From contig JAFUTI010000008.1 in NCBI GenBank assembly GCA_017471465.1, positions 19,290 through 83,289 of the forward strand: 64,000 nt of DNA. Reading direction: 5' to 3'. Shown in pieces: positions 60,924 to 64,000 of this stretch. The stretch comes from Prevotella sp. (GTDB lineage Bacteria > Bacteroidota > Bacteroidia > Bacteroidales > Bacteroidaceae). The number at the start of each line of letters is the position of its first letter. The stretch's first letter is position 1. Position numbers and translations under genes: made by a program. A model generated the notes under the pieces. That model had not been told where the DNA came from, searched no databases, and worked only from the letters and a program-made list of their open reading frames with translations.

Positions 60924-62072
60924 TTATTCGTCTTCGTTTTCAAACTGCACTTCCACTTCGTCTACATAGAGCGTGCTGCCGATGGCACCCTCGAAAGCGG
61001 CTCCATCTTTGCTGGAAGAGAATACAACCGTGAGATTGTAGCCCAACTCACCGAGCACTGCGGGATCCGCCTCACCGCCTTCAAAGAACATTTCGAAGCG
61101 AGTCCATTCGTCGGTAGGCGGCAGCGAAGCCACCTCGGCCTTGCGCACGATGAGCTGACTGCTGAGCACGTCATCGCCATAGAGCACCACGTTCTTGCCG
61201 TCGGCATCCTGATTGCGGTAGAACACGGCATAGATGTGGGCCTGATCGGTGCGCCCCGGCACCACGTCCATGCTGGCATTGGTGAAATCAGTGCCTGGCT
61301 TGTACTTGTAATAGCCCGTAACCCGTACAGGCACACGGTCGATGGGCGTGCCAAACTCGGTTGTGCGCAAAGGGTCGAAGAGTACGTTGTTCACGTTGAA
61401 CTTACCCATATAGAGGTTGCCGGCGGCAATGGGCTTGTTGAACAACTTGCCCAAATCGCCCGCATACTGCGTGTTCAGGCAAATGCCTTTACCCCTGTAG
61501 CCGTCGGCGATGCTGTGGGTGGGAAAGTCAGCAGGCTGCATGTCCTGGTGCACCAGTGTAACGCCCTCGTTACCCGAAGCCCATATATCGTGGCGAGTGC
61601 CCTGACTGTCTATCTCGTAGAACACGTTGTAAATACAGCCGTTGATGCCCTCTTTCTCCTCTACATTTTCAAAGCTGAATTTGTAGGTGGGCATAGCCGC
61701 CTCGCGGAACTCTATGGAATAGTGACGCTGCCATTGTCCATCTTGCGACGTTACGGTATACTCCACCGGTCCCTGCGTGAAGTCTTGCAGCGAGCCGTTG
61801 GCGGGACTGATGGTGGCTCCCTCGGTCAGTGCGAAACAAACCGGCACTTCGCGGGGCAGGGAGATTAGCGAACGCACGGTGAACACTATTTCGTGTTCGT
61901 TAGAGGCGATGTCATCCTTGCGCATCTGCGTGGATTGATAGAAGATGGGGGCGTAAGCCTCGCCTTCCACCCACGCACTCAGGATGTCGCACTCCGTGCC
62001 CAACGGCTCATCCTTGATACACGATGCAAGCATCAGGGGCAATGCCAGCATCCAAATTAGATTCTTTTTCAT
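60924..62072 (-). CDS. PCMD-domain lipoprotein
   Basis: A 382-residue lipoprotein (lipobox LASC). N-terminal Ig-like domain (about 25-125: LSAWVEGEAYAPIFYQ, EHEIVFTVRSLISLPREVPV), then a PCMD (putative carbohydrate metabolism domain) region of about 250 residues with YRGKGICLNTQYAGDLGK, VRVTGYYKYKPGTDFTNASM and LYVDEVEVQFENEDE at the end. Such lipoproteins are thought to bind carbohydrate and often pair with small beta-barrels, as here. Part of a minus-strand group with the genes on both sides. Confidence 0.82.
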   Translation of the reverse strand: MKKNLIWMLALPLMLASCIKDEPLGTECDILSAWVEGEAYAPIFYQSTQMRKDDIASNEHEIVFTVRSLISLPREVPVCFALTEGATISPANGSLQDFTQGPVEYTVTSQDGQWQRHYSIEFREAAMPTYKFSFENVEEKEGINGCIYNVFYEIDSQGTRHDIWASGNEGVTLVHQDMQPADFPTHSIADGYRGKGICLNTQYAGDLGKLFNKPIAAGNLYMGKFNVNNVLFDPLRTTEFGTPIDRVPVRVTGYYKYKPGTDFTNASMDVVPGRTDQAHIYAVFYRNQDADGKNVVLYGDDVLSSQLIVRKAEVASLPPTDEWTRFEMFFEGGEADPAVLGELGYNLTVVFSSSKDGAAFEGAIGSTLYVDEVEVQFENEDE

Positions 62073-62142
62073 ATTCCTTTGAACTTCTCCTTATTATTTA
62101 AATAGTTGCTGGCTTTCGTTTGCCAAACTATAGGATTGATTC

Positions 62143-64000
62143 TCACTTAATCACGACCTTCTTTCCGCCGTGGATATAGATACCTTTGGCCGTGGGCCGA
62201 CGGGTGAGGTTCTGGCCGCTGGTGGTATAATAGCTATTGTCAAGGGCAGGGTTTGCGACTTGGGTGTCGATGCCGGTGATGACATCGTCGGCAACGGACG
62301 TGTCGGCATGATGGTTGGTGAGAAGGTAGAGCTGTGCGCCGTAGAACGGGTTGCAGGTGCCGAAATAGAGGCCCTCGTCGGTGGCGAGGAACGACGGACA
62401 GCCATAGTTGTACTTGTCGCCCATGCCGTCGGTGGTAATGGTCTCGAAGGTATCCCCGTCGGTGGTGCGGTAGAGGTCGAAGCCCCATTCGCTGTTCCTG
62501 ACGATGTTGTTGATGTAGAGGTATTTCTTGGCGCCCTCCACGTCAATCCTGTCGGCCAGGTCCTCGATGTGCTCCTTCGCTTTCGTTAGCGCCTCTATGA
62601 GCAGTTTGTCGAGCAGCGTGTCGCCGTCCATGGCGTCCAGTCTGGCCTGTATGAGGATTTTCAAGGTCTCCACGAGCGTGCCAATCTTCTCTGCCAGTTC
62701 CGCCTCGGTCTCGCCGTCTGCGGGCTGCAGGATGGCGAGCAGTCCTTTCAGCGTCTCTAACTTCGTCTGCAGTTCATCCTTGATGTTGTCGGCCTTCACC
62801 CTGGCAAGGATGCTGATGGCGCTGGCCAGGTACTGCACCTTCGTCTGCAACTCTTCGGCACTCATGTTGATCAGGCTGCCGTTGGTCATCTGCGTCAGGT
62901 AGCCGTAGAAAATGCCGGCGTCCATGGTGGCGATGTACAACTGTCCGTCGTATTCGCCCATGCGCCAGACGTACTCATTGGTGGTGCCCTCCATGAGGCG
63001 TGTGAACTCCGTGCACTCCTCGAAGCGGCCGGTCTCGTCGTCCAATCGCCATATCTTCTGCGGGTTGTGCAGCGTGTTGTAGATGTATTCCAGATAGTCG
63101 TTGGCCTTCACATTCTGCCCGGCAAGCTTCTGCATGATACCGGCGAAAGCCGCCGCCTCGCCACCAAAGGAATGGTCGAAATTGTAGGCATAGAGCGTGC
63201 CCTGGAACTCAAACACCGAGCCTATCAGCGAGCGCATGGTGCCGGGTTCGCCACCCTTGACGCTGCTCAGGCCGGGGTTGTTGATGCCATTGTCTGGCCC
63301 GGCCACCTCTTCCCAGTGCCATCCGTAGTCGTTAGCCTGCTCGCCTTCGGCGGCAGGATGGCCGCGCCAGATGACGAAGCCCGCCGTGCTCGGTGCGGTG
63401 GCATAGATATATCCGGCGTGCGTAGCCAGCTCCCAGATTGGGCTGCCGGCCCATGACGACATAATCTTGTCGTAAGGCAGGTCGCCGAAGTCGCGGTAGT
63501 CGGCCACGCGCTCCCACACCGTGTCGTCATCGGCTGACTTGCGCAGCACGGCCATGTAGGTCGGCGTTCCTTTGCCCGAAAAGAGCATTTCAAGCATCTC
63601 CTCGACGGTCAGTTCCCGTTCCTCCACTCCGGCGAAGAACAGGTGGTCGTCGTAGACGCAATTAGCCCTCATTGACACCGAGCCGTGGGTGGTGAACACC
63701 TTCGTGAACTCGCCCTCGCTGTCGAGCCTCAGTATGTATTGCTCGGCATCGGGGTTGGCACTGTACGAGCCGAAGTACACATCGTCGCCGAAGGTGACTG
63801 CCGAGCGGAAATAGATGCCGTCCTCAGCGGTGTAGACCACGCGGAACTCGCCCGTCGTGCGGTTGTAACTGATGATGTTGGCCCCCTCGTTGGCATCGTT
63901 GCGCAGGATGTCGCCGTTGTCCACCGCATCAATCAGTGCCCAGAAGTCATCCATCGTCAACTTGTCGTTGGTCATCTTTGCCCCATACATGTTCACCAGT
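62143..64000 (-). CDS. Secreted beta-propeller-like protein with sorting tail (5' end outside window)
   Basis: At least 617 residues; the frame is open to the right edge, so the N-terminus is missing. Residues up to about 370 and from about 505 show repeated blade-like segments (IISYNRTTGEFRVVYTAEDG, NPDAEQYILRLDSEGEFTKV, EYVWRMGEYDGQLYIATMDA, YNYGCPSFLATDEGLYFGTC). A helical, Leu/Glu-rich insert of about 130 residues lies between (ELQTKLETLKGLLAILQPAD). The end GIYIHGGKKVVIK matches the sorting-tail pattern of other proteins here. No enzymatic motif seen; ligand unknown. Confidence 0.75.
   Translation of the reverse strand, partial: LVNMYGAKMTNDKLTMDDFWALIDAVDNGDILRNDANEGANIISYNRTTGEFRVVYTAEDGIYFRSAVTFGDDVYFGSYSANPDAEQYILRLDSEGEFTKVFTTHGSVSMRANCVYDDHLFFAGVEERELTVEEMLEMLFSGKGTPTYMAVLRKSADDDTVWERVADYRDFGDLPYDKIMSSWAGSPIWELATHAGYIYATAPSTAGFVIWRGHPAAEGEQANDYGWHWEEVAGPDNGINNPGLSSVKGGEPGTMRSLIGSVFEFQGTLYAYNFDHSFGGEAAAFAGIMQKLAGQNVKANDYLEYIYNTLHNPQKIWRLDDETGRFEECTEFTRLMEGTTNEYVWRMGEYDGQLYIATMDAGIFYGYLTQMTNGSLINMSAEELQTKVQYLASAISILARVKADNIKDELQTKLETLKGLLAILQPADGETEAELAEKIGTLVETLKILIQARLDAMDGDTLLDKLLIEALTKAKEHIEDLADRIDVEGAKKYLYINNIVRNSEWGFDLYRTTDGDTFETITTDGMGDKYNYGCPSFLATDEGLYFGTCNPFYGAQLYLLTNHHADTSVADDVITGIDTQVANPALDNSYYTTSGQNLTRRPTAKGIYIHGGKKVVIK

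Overview
The window looks like chromosomal DNA of a gut or rumen Bacteroidales bacterium, most likely Prevotella or a close relative. The grounds are the recurring Bacteroidetes -7 promoter element (TAnnTTTG, usually TATCTTTG or TACCTTTG), SusC/SusD pairs, many secreted glycosidases and lipoproteins, LruC-domain lipoproteins, a BspA-like leucine-rich-repeat protein, an S46 dipeptidyl peptidase, a 'smalltalk' microprotein next to an HU-like protein, and several proteins ending in a KG(I/L)YIxxGKK-type tail resembling type IX secretion sorting tails. No rRNA, tRNA, CRISPR array, insertion sequence or phage was seen.

Layout. 1-2.3 kb: the end of an AT-rich foreign-looking gene, a terminator, then ybeY, coaD and ruvB on the minus strand. 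2.3-6 kb: a GH2 glycosidase overlapping a CE2-type esterase. 6-9.1 kb: a TPP riboswitch controlling an outer-membrane thiamine receptor and PnuT. 9.1-11.8 kb: PfkB kinase, flavodiiron protein and a LOG-family protein. 11.9-18.8 kb: GH29 fucosidase, a wrecked GH78 rhamnosidase, a beta-propeller/DUF362 fusion and a convergent GH27 enzyme. 18.9-27.4 kb: DEAD-box helicase, three secreted proteins of unknown role, an aspartyl-protease/PDZ protein and the BspA-like protein. 27.4-29 kb: a probable structured ncRNA, a HepT/MntA toxin-antitoxin pair and palindromic repeats. 29-34 kb: S46 peptidase, flippase and an SpmA-SpmB fusion. 34-44.3 kb: four LruC-type lipoproteins and an InlB-repeat protein. 44.3-47.7 kb: tcdA, then a ThiD-like/AraC fusion regulator with pdxS and pdxT. 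47.7-54.6 kb: a poly-cysteine leader peptide, a periplasmic binding protein, SusC, SusD and an exported UroD-like protein. 54.7-64 kb: a DAACS symporter, smalltalk/HU genes, an HAD-M15 fusion lipoprotein, a class I glutamine amidotransferase, a 41-bp tandem repeat, a beta-barrel protein, a PCMD lipoprotein and an incomplete secreted protein.

Best candidates for undescribed biology. (1) A kinase-dead pyridoxal/HMP-kinase-like domain fused to an AraC DNA-binding domain is encoded first in an operon with pdxST. Two 10-bp direct repeats with 21-bp spacing lie just upstream of its promoter. This looks like a vitamin B6 sensor-regulator. (2) A Cys-Cys-Cys leader peptide precedes and overlaps an operon for a binding protein, SusC/SusD and a signal-peptide-bearing UroD-family protein, suggesting cysteine-responsive uptake of a sulfur- or methyl-containing compound. 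(3) A structured RNA of about 280 nt has a promoter that is a perfect 43-bp copy of the promoter of the neighbouring MntA/HepT pair. All functional assignments come from reading sequence motifs by eye; no database search was run.
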